A DNA stretch of 25,108 nucleotides from Caldisericota bacterium (GCA_024655865.1 JANLFM010000019.1:1-25108), one strand, 5' to 3'; positions 7,429 through 15,645 are shown, counted from the first letter of the stretch. Notes: generated by a model from the letters alone, not told the origin. Translations and numbers: made by a program.

Positions 7429-8070
7429 TTAAAAAAGAAAAAGATTCAGAAAAAAGGAAAGCAGGGGATCAAGGATCCTCCAGAGAACTCCGGTTCCCAG
7501 AAGGGCAAAAAGTACAAAAGTTCCCAGAAGATTCACCTGAGGATCGTAAATCATCCTCCCCAAAGCTGAGGGGAAAAGCGCACCCAGCACCTTGGAGCCA
7601 TCAAGGGGCGGAAGGGGAATCAAATTAAAAAAGGCAAGGAGCAGATTCAGGGAGACCGTGAAATAAAGAATCTGATAAAGCAGGATGCCGCCTACATTGA
7701 ACACGTGAAAAAGGCGCCAGAGAAGGGAAGCAAGAACCGCCAGACTGAGATTGGTGACGATCCCCGAGAGGCTCACGAGAATGGTGTCCCTTCTCTGGTG
7801 TCTCAGGCGATAGAAATTCACGGGAACGGGCTTGGCCCACCCGATCAGGAAGTTGCTTCCTAAAAGAATGAGCATCAAAGGAAGGATAATTGTTCCCAGA
7901 AGGTCGATGTGGGGAATAGGATTCAAAGTTATGCGCCCCGCTAATCTGGCAGTGGGATCCCCCAATTTTTCCGCCGTCCATCCATGGGCTACCTCGTGCA
8001 GGATGATGCTGAAAAAGAGGATGAAAAGGGAGATGATGAAATATATAGGCTGGGAAAGGATGTTAGGCAT
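7429..8070 (-). CDS. Site-2-protease-like membrane zinc metallopeptidase (M50 family)
   Basis: This 213-residue intramembrane metalloprotease belongs to the small bacterial M50B group. The zinc-binding HEVAH motif is at residues 25-29 within the first membrane region, and the second zinc/catalytic region NLIPLPPLDGSKVL lies near 168-181, supplying the Asp ligand. Several hydrophobic spans cover most of the chain. No PDZ domain is present, unlike RseP, and the length fits the short YwhC-type proteins. The start is ATG at 8070 with GAGG seven bases upstream; it overlaps the pyrimidine-phosphorylase gene by eight bases, so it is probably translationally coupled as the last gene of the operon, just before the terminator. 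Its substrate is unknown. Confidence 0.88.
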   Translation of the reverse strand: MPNILSQPIYFIISLFILFFSIILHEVAHGWTAEKLGDPTARLAGRITLNPIPHIDLLGTIILPLMLILLGSNFLIGWAKPVPVNFYRLRHQRRDTILVSLSGIVTNLSLAVLASLLWRLFHVFNVGGILLYQILYFTVSLNLLLAFFNLIPLPPLDGSKVLGALFPSALGRMIYDPQVNLLGTFVLFALLGTGVLWRILDPLLSFFLNLFLF

Positions 8071-9373
8071 TGGAGATCCTCGCCAGGGGTTTAAATTTGC
8101 GTTCTACGGGTTCCTCAGAGAAGGAAAAGGCCTTTTCCACGAGATCCTGAGCCTCCTCGAGTCTCTCTCGGTTGTTCACGTATAGAATTGCCAGGGGTTC
8201 CTCCAGCGTAACCTGATCTCCCGTTTTCTTGCGCAGTCCGATTCCCACCCCGTAGTCGATGGGATCGCCCTTTTTCTCCCTGCCTCCTCCTAAAACCATG
8301 GCCGCCTTCCCTATTTTGAAAGCGTCGATGGTTTTAATGTATCCTTCCCTTTTGGCCGAGACTATCCAGCGAAGATTAGCCTGAGGTAAACGCCAGGGAT
8401 CTGCGATCACGCGCTCATCTCCGCCTTGAGCACTGATCATCTGCTGAAACTTCTTAAGAGCAGCTCCACCTAAAAGGACCTCTCTGGCTCTTTCCTTTCC
8501 TTCTTCTGGTGATTTTTCTTTACCCGAGAGGAAGAGCAGTTCCCCACAGAGCTCCAAAACGGCTTCGGTGAAATCCCGGGGGCCCTTTCCCTTTAACGTT
8601 TCAATTGCCTCCTTCACTTCCAGGGCGTTTCCCACCGCTTGTCCCAGCGGTTCCTCCATAGGAGTCACCAGGCAGGTGACCTTCCTCCCCATCCTCCCTC
8701 CGATTTCTACCATTACCCGGGAAAGTTCCTTTGCCTGTTTCAGAGTTTTCATGAAAGCGCCCCTGCCGCATTTGACATCGATCAGGATGCTTGAGGCACC
8801 AGCAGCGATTTTCTTAGACATCACTGAGCTGGCAATCAAGGGAATGCTCTCTACAGTCCCGGTGACATCTCGAAGAGCATAGAGCTTCCCGTCTGCAGGC
8901 ACGAGCTCGGGGGTTTGTGCTACGATGGCGCACCCGATTTCCCTTACCTGAGCAAGCAGTTCCTCTAAGGAAAGTGCGGTGCGAAAACCTGGTATGGACT
9001 CCAATTTATCTATCGTCCCCCCGGTATGCCCCAGCCCCCGCCCGGACATTTTAGCGATGAAGAGACCACAAGCAGCAAGGAGAGGCACCAGGGCCAAAGA
9101 AACCTTGTCCCCTACCCCACCGGTGGAATGTTTGTCTATAGTTGGTCCCGGAAGGAAAGAAAGATCCAGTTGCTTCCCGGATTCCACCATGCTTCTGGTT
9201 AAGGCCACAGTCTCCTCTAAATTCATCCCTCGAATGAGAGTGGCCATCAGGAAGCTCGCCATCTGATAATCAGGGATCTCCCCCTGAACGTATCCCTTGA
9301 TCAGAAAATCAATTTCCTCATCCTTTAGGGCCTTGCCATCCCTTTTCTTTATAATCAGGTCAACAGCCCTCAT
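8063..9373 (-). CDS. pdp: Pyrimidine-nucleoside (thymidine/uridine) phosphorylase
   Basis: This 436-residue enzyme splits thymidine, deoxyuridine or uridine with phosphate, giving the base and (deoxy)ribose 1-phosphate in pyrimidine salvage. The N-terminal helical domain ([21 protein letters not shown]) and the glycosyltransferase-family-3 signature are clear. The signature includes DKHSTGGVGDKVSL near residues 80-93, the phosphate/nucleoside site SGRGLGHTGGT with KLESIPGF, and DVKCGRGAF near 199-207. The C-terminal alpha/beta domain ends with AxxIGxAAMxLGGGRxxKxDxIDxxVG-like sequence, typical of Firmicutes Pdp and E. coli DeoA. Thymidine-only (deoA) versus broad (pdp) specificity is not settled; pdp is the more usual Firmicutes assignment. 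Start ATG 9373 has AAGGAGGT upstream. It overlaps the purine phosphorylase gene by 14 bases. Confidence 0.9.
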   Translation of the reverse strand: MRAVDLIIKKRDGKALKDEEIDFLIKGYVQGEIPDYQMASFLMATLIRGMNLEETVALTRSMVESGKQLDLSFLPGPTIDKHSTGGVGDKVSLALVPLLAACGLFIAKMSGRGLGHTGGTIDKLESIPGFRTALSLEELLAQVREIGCAIVAQTPELVPADGKLYALRDVTGTVESIPLIASSVMSKKIAAGASSILIDVKCGRGAFMKTLKQAKELSRVMVEIGGRMGRKVTCLVTPMEEPLGQAVGNALEVKEAIETLKGKGPRDFTEAVLELCGELLFLSGKEKSPEEGKERAREVLLGGAALKKFQQMISAQGGDERVIADPWRLPQANLRWIVSAKREGYIKTIDAFKIGKAAMVLGGGREKKGDPIDYGVGIGLRKKTGDQVTLEEPLAILYVNNRERLEEAQDLVEKAFSFSEEPVERKFKPLARISNA

Positions 9374-10178
9374 ATAGAGAGATTACCTCCTTGATGATTT
9401 CCGCAAGCTTCAAAGCAGCTCCGCTTGCAGCTTTGAGCACGGACTCGTGGCTCAATTCCTCACCACCGATAGCTGGGTCTAAATCAGTAATCACGGAAAA
9501 AGCCAGGACCTTCATTCCCATTTGACGAGCTACGATCGTCTCCGGGGTTACGGACATCCCCACAGCGTCCGCTCCCAAAACCCGGAGCGCTCTGAGTTCT
9601 GCGGGGGTCTCAAATTGGGGCCCCGGTACGCTTGCCAGGACTCCCTTTTCCAGCCGAAGCCCTGCTTTCTCGGCCGCTCTTTCCGCTAATTTCTGGAGCC
9701 CTGGATCATAGGCTTCAAAAAGGCTGGGGAACCTCTCTCCCCAATAGGGGTCATGCGGTCCCCTTAAAGGTGAAGGAATAAGATTGACGTGATCCACAAC
9801 GAGCATGATGTCGCCAACCTGAAAGGATCTGTTCAGTCCCCCCACTGCGTTGGTGGTTAAAAGACAGGAGACTCCCAGCTCCCTGAAAACGCGAATGGGA
9901 AAAACTACCTCTGCGGTCTCGTAGCCCTCATAGTAATGAAAACGGCCTCTCATTAAAAGAACAGGTTTTCCGCATAATGTACCACAGATCAGTTTTCCCG
10001 CATGACCGGGAACCGTGGAACGAGGAAAGTGAGGAATAGAGGAATATTCGATTTCCACAGGGGAAGAAATCTCGTCTGCCAGAGCATTGAGCCCGCTACC
10101 TAAAATAATTACCCAGCAAAATTTTAGGTCGCATTTTTCCCTGATGAAGCGTGCCGCTTCTACGGCTTTTTCTCTCAT
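9360..10178 (-). CDS. punA: Purine-nucleoside phosphorylase, trimeric PNP/MTAP family
   Basis: This 272-residue enzyme releases a purine base from its nucleoside with phosphate. It matches the trimeric PNP family: phosphate-binding GSGLNALAD (27-35), GRFHYYEGY (78-86), TTNAVGGLN (108-116), the loop [14 protein letters not shown] (130-143), [10 protein letters not shown] with E190, and the GMSVTPE variant of the GMSTVPE motif (207-213). Where inosine/guanosine enzymes carry an Asn (VTN/ITN), this protein has Asp in VITD (D232), a residue more typical of adenine- or methylthioadenosine-acting relatives, so the substrate preference is open. The gene symbol follows the family name only. ATGA overlap with sucD and 14-base overlap with pdp place it inside the operon. 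The length is normal. Confidence 0.88.
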   Translation of the reverse strand: MREKAVEAARFIREKCDLKFCWVIILGSGLNALADEISSPVEIEYSSIPHFPRSTVPGHAGKLICGTLCGKPVLLMRGRFHYYEGYETAEVVFPIRVFRELGVSCLLTTNAVGGLNRSFQVGDIMLVVDHVNLIPSPLRGPHDPYWGERFPSLFEAYDPGLQKLAERAAEKAGLRLEKGVLASVPGPQFETPAELRALRVLGADAVGMSVTPETIVARQMGMKVLAFSVITDLDPAIGGEELSHESVLKAASGAALKLAEIIKEVISLYEGC

Positions 10179-11050
10179 TTTTCCCTCAAGAACTCCTTTA
10201 AGATTTCCGGTATCTGGGAAGGAAGATCAGCCACAGGGATTCCTGCTTCCCTGAGGGCTTTAATCTTTCCCTGTGCGCTCCCGGAGGTGCCAGAAACAAT
10301 GGCCCCGGCGTGTCCCATCCTCTTTTCCGGAGGCGCAGTCCTGCCGGCAATATAAGCGACAACCGGCTTTTTAATATGCTTTATTATAAACGATGCCGCT
10401 TCCTCTTCCATCCCTCCTCCAATTTCCCCGATGAGGACAATGGCCTTTGTTTGTTCATCTCCCTCAAAGAGCGTCAGGGCATCGGTATAGGTCAACCCCA
10501 CAAGCGGATCTCCTCCCATGCCAATGCAAGTGGACTGACCCAACCCACTCCTTGTGATTTGAAATGCTATCTCGTAGGTCAGAGTTCCGGAGCGGGAGAC
10601 AATGCCAATGTTTCCCTCTTTAAAAATGTGGGTGGGCATGATCCCCATCTTGCACTTTGAAGGAGAAATAAGCCCCGGACAGTTGGGTCCGATTACCATT
10701 ACCCCTTGAGCTGATGCCAGGGTAAGGATTTCCAGAGTATCGTGGACAGGCACGTGTTCCGTGATGATCACTACCGGATTAAGATGAGCCTCGATGTTCT
10801 CAAAAGCAGCATCTTTTGCAAAGGGAGCGGGAACAAAAAGGATGGCGGCGTTGGCCCCGGTTTCGTGCACCGCTTCTTCTACGGTGTCGAAAACTGGAAC
10901 GCCCTCTACTTCCATTTTTCCTTTCCCTGGAGTGACACCAGCTACCACCTTGCTTCCAGCCTGGAGCATGGAGCGTGTATGAAAGCGGCCCTGATTTCCC
11001 GTGATTCCCTGAACGAGAATTTTTGTGTTTTCATTGATTAAAACCGCCAT
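10175..11050 (-). CDS. sucD: Succinyl-CoA ligase (ADP/GDP-forming), alpha subunit
   Basis: This 291-residue subunit pairs with SucC and holds the CoA site and the phosphorylated histidine. The family landmarks are present: [13 protein letters not shown] near residues 13-25 (CoA-binding Rossmann turn), [10 protein letters not shown] near 121-130, [13 protein letters not shown] near 148-160, [13 protein letters not shown] near 205-217, and the active-site GHAGAIVSG near 247-255 with the phosphohistidine. The length equals typical SucD (about 290). The start is ATG at 11050, one base after the sucC stop, with a G-rich stretch upstream. The complex interconverts succinyl-CoA and succinate with substrate-level phosphorylation in the TCA cycle; related acyl-CoA ligases can differ in acid used, which is not decided here. 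Confidence 0.94.
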   Translation of the reverse strand: MAVLINENTKILVQGITGNQGRFHTRSMLQAGSKVVAGVTPGKGKMEVEGVPVFDTVEEAVHETGANAAILFVPAPFAKDAAFENIEAHLNPVVIITEHVPVHDTLEILTLASAQGVMVIGPNCPGLISPSKCKMGIMPTHIFKEGNIGIVSRSGTLTYEIAFQITRSGLGQSTCIGMGGDPLVGLTYTDALTLFEGDEQTKAIVLIGEIGGGMEEEAASFIIKHIKKPVVAYIAGRTAPPEKRMGHAGAIVSGTSGSAQGKIKALREAGIPVADLPSQIPEILKEFLREK

Positions 11051-11051
11051 C

Positions 11052-12161
11052 CTAATTCCCCCCCTTTCCTCTGAGAAGAACTGCCTGCTCGGCTGCTTCC
11101 TCCATGGAGGAGAAAGCCTCGTAGCCTGCTTCTTTCAGGATCCGGATGCCCTCCTCCTCGTTGGTTCCGGTCATGCGCACGGAAATCGGGATTTTGGGCG
11201 CAAAATCCACTATCCCTCTGGCGATTTCGTCACACCTCGTGATTCCTGCAAAAATGTTCATGAATATGGATTTCACCCTGGGATTCCTGAGGACAATTTC
11301 CATACCCCTTTTTACCATCTCACTGGATGCCCCGCCTCCCAGGTCCAGGAAGTTGGCAGGACGGGCTCCCAGATGATTCACCAAATCCAGGGAAGCGAGG
11401 ACAAGCCCTGCGCCGCACCCGATAACGGCCACGTCCCCATCCATTTCCACGTAGGCCACACCGACCTCTTTGGCTTCCTTCTCCAGTTCTGTGAGTGACT
11501 CATCGGGAGGCATTTCCGGATGGCGGAAATAAGCGTTGTCGTCAAAGATCAACTTGCCATCCAGAGCTACCAGCCCCTGGGGGGTCAGGGCTAGAGGGTT
11601 GATTTCCGCAAGTTGCATGTCCTTCTCTCTGAGCAGTCGGAAGAGGTTGAAGGCGATCCGGGAGAACTGGGAAATCAATTCTCCACTTAAGCCCAGAAAT
11701 TTGGCTGCGATCTTCCCCTCGAAAGGAGAAAAACCCCGCCAGGTGTCGATTTTTCTCTGATAGATTAATTCAGGGTTCCTGGCCGCCACCTCCTCGATAT
11801 CCACCCCTCCACTGGGGGAAGCGAGGAAAAGCAGCATATGCTTCCTGTCCAGGAGAAAGGAAAGGTAGAACTCCTTTTCTACCTTCTGGGCTTCCACGAC
11901 CAGAATCTTCCTTACCGGAATTCCTTTGATCTGCATCTGGAACATTTGCCGGGCTTTTTCCCTGAGCTCCTCTTCATTGGAGGCCAGCTGCACCCCTCCG
12001 GCCTTGCCCCTGCCGCCCACAGCGACCTGGGCCTTCAAAACTACGGGGAAGGGAAGAGAAACTTTCTCCAGATCCTCCTCCTTTTCTACAAGGACCTGCC
12101 CGGGTGCGGGAATGGAATATTCCCCGAAGAACTTCATTGCCTGATACTCTAATAAGCGCAA
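11052..12161 (-). CDS. sucC: Succinyl-CoA ligase (ADP/GDP-forming), beta subunit
   Basis: This 369-residue subunit carries the ATP-grasp domain that binds the nucleotide and, at its C-terminal end, the carboxylate site. It shows [16 protein letters not shown] at the start (as in the usual N-terminus LHEYQAK), [31 protein letters not shown] with [12 protein letters not shown], and LDLGGGA followed by [16 protein letters not shown] and [11 protein letters not shown] longer open frame reaches GTG at 12182, but I chose TTG at 12161 because GGAGG lies six bases upstream and because the family N-terminus then aligns. It is the first gene of the sucCD-punA-pdp-M50 operon, with a -10-like TATAAT at 12209-12204. 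Confidence 0.92.
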   Translation of the reverse strand: MRLLEYQAMKFFGEYSIPAPGQVLVEKEEDLEKVSLPFPVVLKAQVAVGGRGKAGGVQLASNEEELREKARQMFQMQIKGIPVRKILVVEAQKVEKEFYLSFLLDRKHMLLFLASPSGGVDIEEVAARNPELIYQRKIDTWRGFSPFEGKIAAKFLGLSGELISQFSRIAFNLFRLLREKDMQLAEINPLALTPQGLVALDGKLIFDDNAYFRHPEMPPDESLTELEKEAKEVGVAYVEMDGDVAVIGCGAGLVLASLDLVNHLGARPANFLDLGGGASSEMVKRGMEIVLRNPRVKSIFMNIFAGITRCDEIARGIVDFAPKIPISVRMTGTNEEEGIRILKEAGYEAFSSMEEAAEQAVLLRGKGGN

Positions 12162-12203
12162 TTTATCCCTCCGCAATAACACATATTTGTTAAAGTAATA
12201 TCC

Positions 12204-12209
12204 ATTATA
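12204..12209 (-). promoter_or_regulatory. Probable -10 element of the sucCD operon promoter
   Basis: A perfect TATAAT lies on the minus strand in the AT-rich 92-base gap between the preceding gene (ending at 12254) and the sucC start. The expected -35 position reads ACTTTT, a poor match, so the assignment rests on the -10 box and location. No terminator hairpin was seen in this gap, so read-through from the upstream operon remains possible. Confidence 0.45.
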
Positions 12210-12253
12210 AAATAGGAAAAGCTATAAAAAGTAGATAAAGAAAAATTAAAAAT

Positions 12254-13663
12254 TTATGCGCTACGGGCTCGAAGGCGCACTTCTTCGGGGTTGAAAAAGA
12301 AGAAGGGATATTCCCTGAAAGCCAGAACCTCTTCCCTTTGTTCCAGGCGCCGGACCTGGCCTTCCAAAAGCTGGATATCCCCCTCCAGGAAATTTAAAAG
12401 AGCGCGATTTATCCTCTGCAATTCCTGGTAGCCATCCCTATCCAATTTCTTTTCCTTCAGCTCTTCCTTCCTTAAAATGAGCTCGCGCTCTTTTTGCGCG
12501 ACCTCGGAAGAAAGGTAGCTCTCCGGGTTTTTCCGCATTTTCCTGATGAGTTCCCCGAGCCTTTTTCTTTCCTTAAAGTCAAATCCGGGGAAGAAAAGGG
12601 TGATGGTAGCCTTAGCAAAAAGTGGGGGTTCCACCTGGAAAAAATCCCGGATCATAAAATCCACTGCTTCCTCATAGTCCCCTCCTCCCAAACCATGAAG
12701 GAAGAGGTCGCACGCCATAAGGCGCAGGAACATGGTAAGCGTTGCCGCTCTGGGACGGATTTTATAGCTCTCCAGGGCATCCTCTAACTTTCCCAGAACT
12801 CTTTCCTCTGCTTTCAAGTTGCTTCGGGAATCAAGGAAAAGGGGAAGCCTCTCGCCGTCATTGAGATACCAGAAGGGGAGTTCGACCTCCCTCTCCGAGT
12901 TCCTTAAATCAGGAAAAGGAAGATTTTCTGAGCGCGCTTTCCTCTCCTTTCTCCAGCGGGCATTAGCGGCGTTGTAAATTCGAGCGAAAGTATCCGCGTT
13001 CCGGGCAATGTGCAGGAAAAAGAAGCGAAATTCCTCTTTTAAAATCTCAGAAAGGGGGAACTCGGGATAGTCTGGCTCCCCTTCAAAGTACCTCCTCAAG
13101 CGGGAGTAGAATGCGGAAAAGGGCTCCTCCTTCCAGGAGAAGCGCTCAATTTTCGAAAAATTCTCTTTGGCAGAGATTGCCTCAGGAAAGTTCAGGGAGC
13201 GCTCTATCTCCTTTGTAAACCTTTCCCAATCCTCCTTCCTGGGAGAGGAAAGGGACTCATATACCTTATTCTCCAAAGTTAAAGCTATCTCTTTAGACAC
13301 AAGCTCCCCCTGGAATTCAAAAGGAACCCGTACAGTTAATCCCCAATTGAGGTCCGAATCGAGGACGAAAGCTGCAGAGCTTATCCCCAACTCCTCCCTG
13401 GCCCGCTCTAAAAGGAAAAAGCGAAACCAGATTCCCGGGTGCACGAAGTGCGGTTGGTGCCCGGTAAGAAGGAGGGGATTACCTGGCTGAATTCCGTAAA
13501 GGGCAAGCCTCTTGCGCAGATTTTCTCTTACTTTCAAGAAGGGAATCCCCGCCAGGTCAAAGCGGTAGCTATTTATAAGCTGGAAATTTCCCTTTATGAG
13601 CCGGGACCATTCTTGAAAGGGCGGGGTGATGAGGCTTTCCCCGTTCTCCTTTGGTAGGTTCAT
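12254..13663 (-). CDS. Conserved protein distantly resembling BshC (bacillithiol cysteine-adding enzyme)
   Basis: This 469-residue protein has no certain function. Several features recall BshC. LLLTGHQPHFVHPGIW (65-79) compares with the BshC VTGQQ-GL--GPLY region. About 30 residues later, AAFVLDSD (97-104) compares with PVFWxAxEDHD. KIRPRAATL (301-309) and HGLGGGDY (323-330) compare with RP...GGPGE..Y, then QVEPP and TITLFFP (353-359). A C-terminal coiled coil spans about 385-450. The length is slightly below usual BshC (about 540). The frame opens at 13750, but I chose ATG at 13663: it forms an ATGA overlap with the deacetylase stop, giving translational coupling. Lys/Glu-rich composition. 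The deacetylase and glycosyltransferase neighbours support a role with an amino-sugar conjugate. Homology to BshC is my inference from motif spacing; it may be a separate uncharacterised family. Confidence 0.6.
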   Translation of the reverse strand: MNLPKENGESLITPPFQEWSRLIKGNFQLINSYRFDLAGIPFLKVRENLRKRLALYGIQPGNPLLLTGHQPHFVHPGIWFRFFLLERAREELGISSAAFVLDSDLNWGLTVRVPFEFQGELVSKEIALTLENKVYESLSSPRKEDWERFTKEIERSLNFPEAISAKENFSKIERFSWKEEPFSAFYSRLRRYFEGEPDYPEFPLSEILKEEFRFFFLHIARNADTFARIYNAANARWRKERKARSENLPFPDLRNSEREVELPFWYLNDGERLPLFLDSRSNLKAEERVLGKLEDALESYKIRPRAATLTMFLRLMACDLFLHGLGGGDYEEAVDFMIRDFFQVEPPLFAKATITLFFPGFDFKERKRLGELIRKMRKNPESYLSSEVAQKERELILRKEELKEKKLDRDGYQELQRINRALLNFLEGDIQLLEGQVRRLEQREEVLAFREYPFFFFNPEEVRLRARSA

Positions 13664-14343
13664 AAGATGGCGCTGATTTCCTTCAGGGAAAGGCACTCCC
13701 TGGAGGCGAACGGTTCGCCATAGTCTAAATGCGCCCGGGAACCCCACCACCTGGCAGTAATTTTGAGGTCTTCGAGGATCCTCAAATTGCCCCGGATCTC
13801 GTTAAACTGAGATTTATAGCAAGAGATAGCCCGGATTTTTACCTCGATGAACTGACTGATATCGAAAACGAAGGCTGGCTTCACCAGAAGCCGGAAATGG
13901 GAGGAGAAAAAGTAGAACAGGCGTCTGGGATAAAAGGGTTCCCCGGACATCTCCGTCTTGGTGAGCTTGGCGTAAAATCGAGCTGCCTCAGAGAGCTGGG
14001 AAGCGGCTCGATGGTCGGGGTGGGCATCCGTCCAGTAGTGCAAAAAGATAACGTCCGGCCTGACCTCCCTGATCACCTCCGCCACTTTCAGGCGATTCTC
14101 GATGGAATCCAGCAGGTACCTGTTGGGAAGGTCCAGGGTAATGCGGCGGTCAACCCCCAAAACTTTTGCTGCCTCCTGGCTTTCCTGAAGGCGTATCTCC
14201 CGGGAACCGGTGGGAGTTGGTTCTCCATCGGTTAAATCAAGAATCGTAACCTCGTGCCCCTTACCCTTCAACGAGGCGATCGTGCCTCCCATTCCGATTT
14301 CCACGTCATCGGGATGAGCCCCGATTGTTAGGATTCGTGCCAA
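13660..14343 (-). CDS. BshB1/PIG-L-type zinc de-N-acetylase
   Basis: This 227-residue protein belongs to the LmbE/PIG-L deacetylases, which remove N-acetyl groups from GlcNAc conjugates such as GlcNAc-malate in bacillithiol synthesis. The metal site is intact: GAHPDD (9-13; His10, Asp13 with catalytic Asp12) and AHPDH (107-111; His111 as third ligand). VEIGMGGTIASLKGKGHEV and the YWTDAHPDHRAAS stretch closely resemble BshB1 of Bacillus. The start is TTG at 14343 with AAGGAG eight bases upstream, overlapping the glycosyltransferase gene by 16 bases; its stop overlaps the next ATG. A role in a bacillithiol-like pathway is plausible, but other amino-sugar substrates (lipid-linked or mycothiol-like) cannot be excluded. 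Confidence 0.88.
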   Translation of the reverse strand: MARILTIGAHPDDVEIGMGGTIASLKGKGHEVTILDLTDGEPTPTGSREIRLQESQEAAKVLGVDRRITLDLPNRYLLDSIENRLKVAEVIREVRPDVIFLHYWTDAHPDHRAASQLSEAARFYAKLTKTEMSGEPFYPRRLFYFFSSHFRLLVKPAFVFDISQFIEVKIRAISCYKSQFNEIRGNLRILEDLKITARWWGSRAHLDYGEPFASRECLSLKEISAIL

Positions 14344-15035
14344 TTTTCAAGCTCCTTTTTGATGATTTCCAGATAATATTTTCTCCTCTCCCCGGAATCC
14401 TTAAGCTTCCCGGGAAAGGTCCGGGAATAGTCCATATAAATTAAAGGGACGGGGATCTCTTTAATTCTCAGCCCCGCTCTTTTTGCCTGAATCCAGAATT
14501 GCACGGGCAGCCCGTAGCCCGCTTCGGTGAGGTTTAGTTTGCAAAGAGAGGGAACGAAATATGCTTTGAAGCCGCAAAAGGAGTCCGTGAGCTTGTACCC
14601 TGTAATCTCATTAATAATTTTTGTGATCTCCATGTTGAGCTGATAGCGGTCCTGGGGTGGAACCGTTTCTGGTTTTTTAAGGTACCTGGAGCCAGAAACA
14701 ACGTCCCACCCCTTTATTTCCTCCCTGAACTCAGGGATCAATGCGGGCTCGTGCTGGGCATCGCAATCCATGGTAATGCACACTTCGTATCCATTTTCTC
14801 GGGCGAAGTGAAAGCCATCAAGCAAAGCTTTTCCATAGCCTAAATTTATGTGGTGCCTGATGATCTTTAAATTGCCATAGGAACCTAAAATTAGAGGAGT
14901 GCGATCCACAGAACCGTCATCCACTACCAGGACATCGCAATCGGAAGCCCATTGAAAGACTCCGCTTAAGACCTGGTCAATGGTCTTCTCCTCGTTGTAA
15001 CAGGGTAGGACGATCAGGGTCTTATAACTCCAGAT
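14328..15035 (-). CDS. Family 2 glycosyltransferase (DPM1-like), non-canonical start
   Basis: The reading frame encodes TLIVLPCYNEEKTI, VLVVDDGSVDRT, INLGYGKALLDGF, MDCDAQHEP, VVSGSRY and a Y..R.F.....D region, which is the full GT-A fold order of dolichol-phosphate-mannose-synthase-like GT2 enzymes that move a nucleotide-activated sugar. The only ATG/GTG/TTG start (GTG at 14924) would delete the first strand with PCYNEE, which binds the nucleotide, so it is probably wrong. The frame opens after a TAA at 15044-15042. GGGAGG at 15050-15045 sits nine bases before an ATC codon at 15035, which I use as the tentative start (235 residues); CTG at 15017 is another option. No C-terminal membrane segment is present. 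It overlaps the MBL gene end and the deacetylase start. A start-site sequencing error is possible. Confidence 0.8.
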   Translation of the reverse strand: MWSYKTLIVLPCYNEEKTIDQVLSGVFQWASDCDVLVVDDGSVDRTPLILGSYGNLKIIRHHINLGYGKALLDGFHFARENGYEVCITMDCDAQHEPALIPEFREEIKGWDVVSGSRYLKKPETVPPQDRYQLNMEITKIINEITGYKLTDSFCGFKAYFVPSLCKLNLTEAGYGLPVQFWIQAKRAGLRIKEIPVPLIYMDYSRTFPGKLKDSGERRKYYLEIIKKELENWHES

Positions 15036-15645
15036 AAGTCTTTACCTCCCTTACTGTGGTCAAAGGGCCGTGTCCCGGACAGATCACAGTCTCGGGAGGA
15101 AGGGACCAGATCATCTTCAAGGAAGAGCGCAGTTCCTCAGGCGACCCTCCAGGGAAATCCGTGCGCCCCACACCTTCCATGAAAACCACATCCCCGGAAA
15201 AGAGCAATCCGTGTCCCAGAAGCGCAAGGTGGCCAGGCGTATGTCCGGGAAGATGAATTAAGGAAAAGGACAAATTTCCCACCCTTAACTCATAAGGTGG
15301 ATGCAAAGCTTGTCCCAAATTATTAGGAACCTTCCCTCCCAGAAAGTGGAGAAAGTGCAAATTCGGCTTTTTGAAAAAAATTTCATCCTTCTCCGGATAA
15401 AATATGCGGGCTTCCGGAAAAAGTTCCTCTAACTCGGCAAGTCCTGCCCAGTGGTCGGCGTGACCGTGAGTAAGGAAAATCTGCATACTTTTAACGCCTT
15501 CCTCAAGCGCCTGGGAGATCGTCTCTCCATCCCCACCCGGGTCTATAATCAAGCACTGATCCCCGTCAAAAATGAGGTAGGAGTTTGTGGCATATGGCCC
15601 CACAGTCAATTTTTTAACCCAATCAGGCAAAAGAGGGGAATTCAA
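15022..15645 (-). CDS. MBL-fold metallohydrolase (glyoxalase II/YcbL-like)
   Basis: This 207-residue cytoplasmic hydrolase has the metallo-beta-lactamase fold with a binuclear metal site. Motif 1 THGHADH is at residues 59-65, with LIHLPGHTPGHLAL giving the next His ligand, LLFSGDVVF the bridging Asp, and ICPGHGPLT the last His. The VGPYATNSYLIF and VGRTDFPGGS stretches place it with YcbL-like glyoxalase II relatives, which hydrolyse thioesters such as hydroxyacylglutathione or other thiol adducts. The frame is open up to 15798, deep inside the phosphatase gene. I chose TTG at 15645, because GAAGGAGGT lies nine bases upstream and the length then fits the family. If the neighbouring genes make a thiol, a thiol-conjugate substrate is conceivable; this is speculation. 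Confidence 0.87.
   Translation of the reverse strand: MNSPLLPDWVKKLTVGPYATNSYLIFDGDQCLIIDPGGDGETISQALEEGVKSMQIFLTHGHADHWAGLAELEELFPEARIFYPEKDEIFFKKPNLHFLHFLGGKVPNNLGQALHPPYELRVGNLSFSLIHLPGHTPGHLALLGHGLLFSGDVVFMEGVGRTDFPGGSPEELRSSLKMIWSLPPETVICPGHGPLTTVREVKTYLEL

Noticed and set aside
13664-13750. 29-codon extension of the BshC-like protein
   Set aside because: It lies within the deacetylase gene, while the ATG at 13663 gives the usual ATGA overlap.
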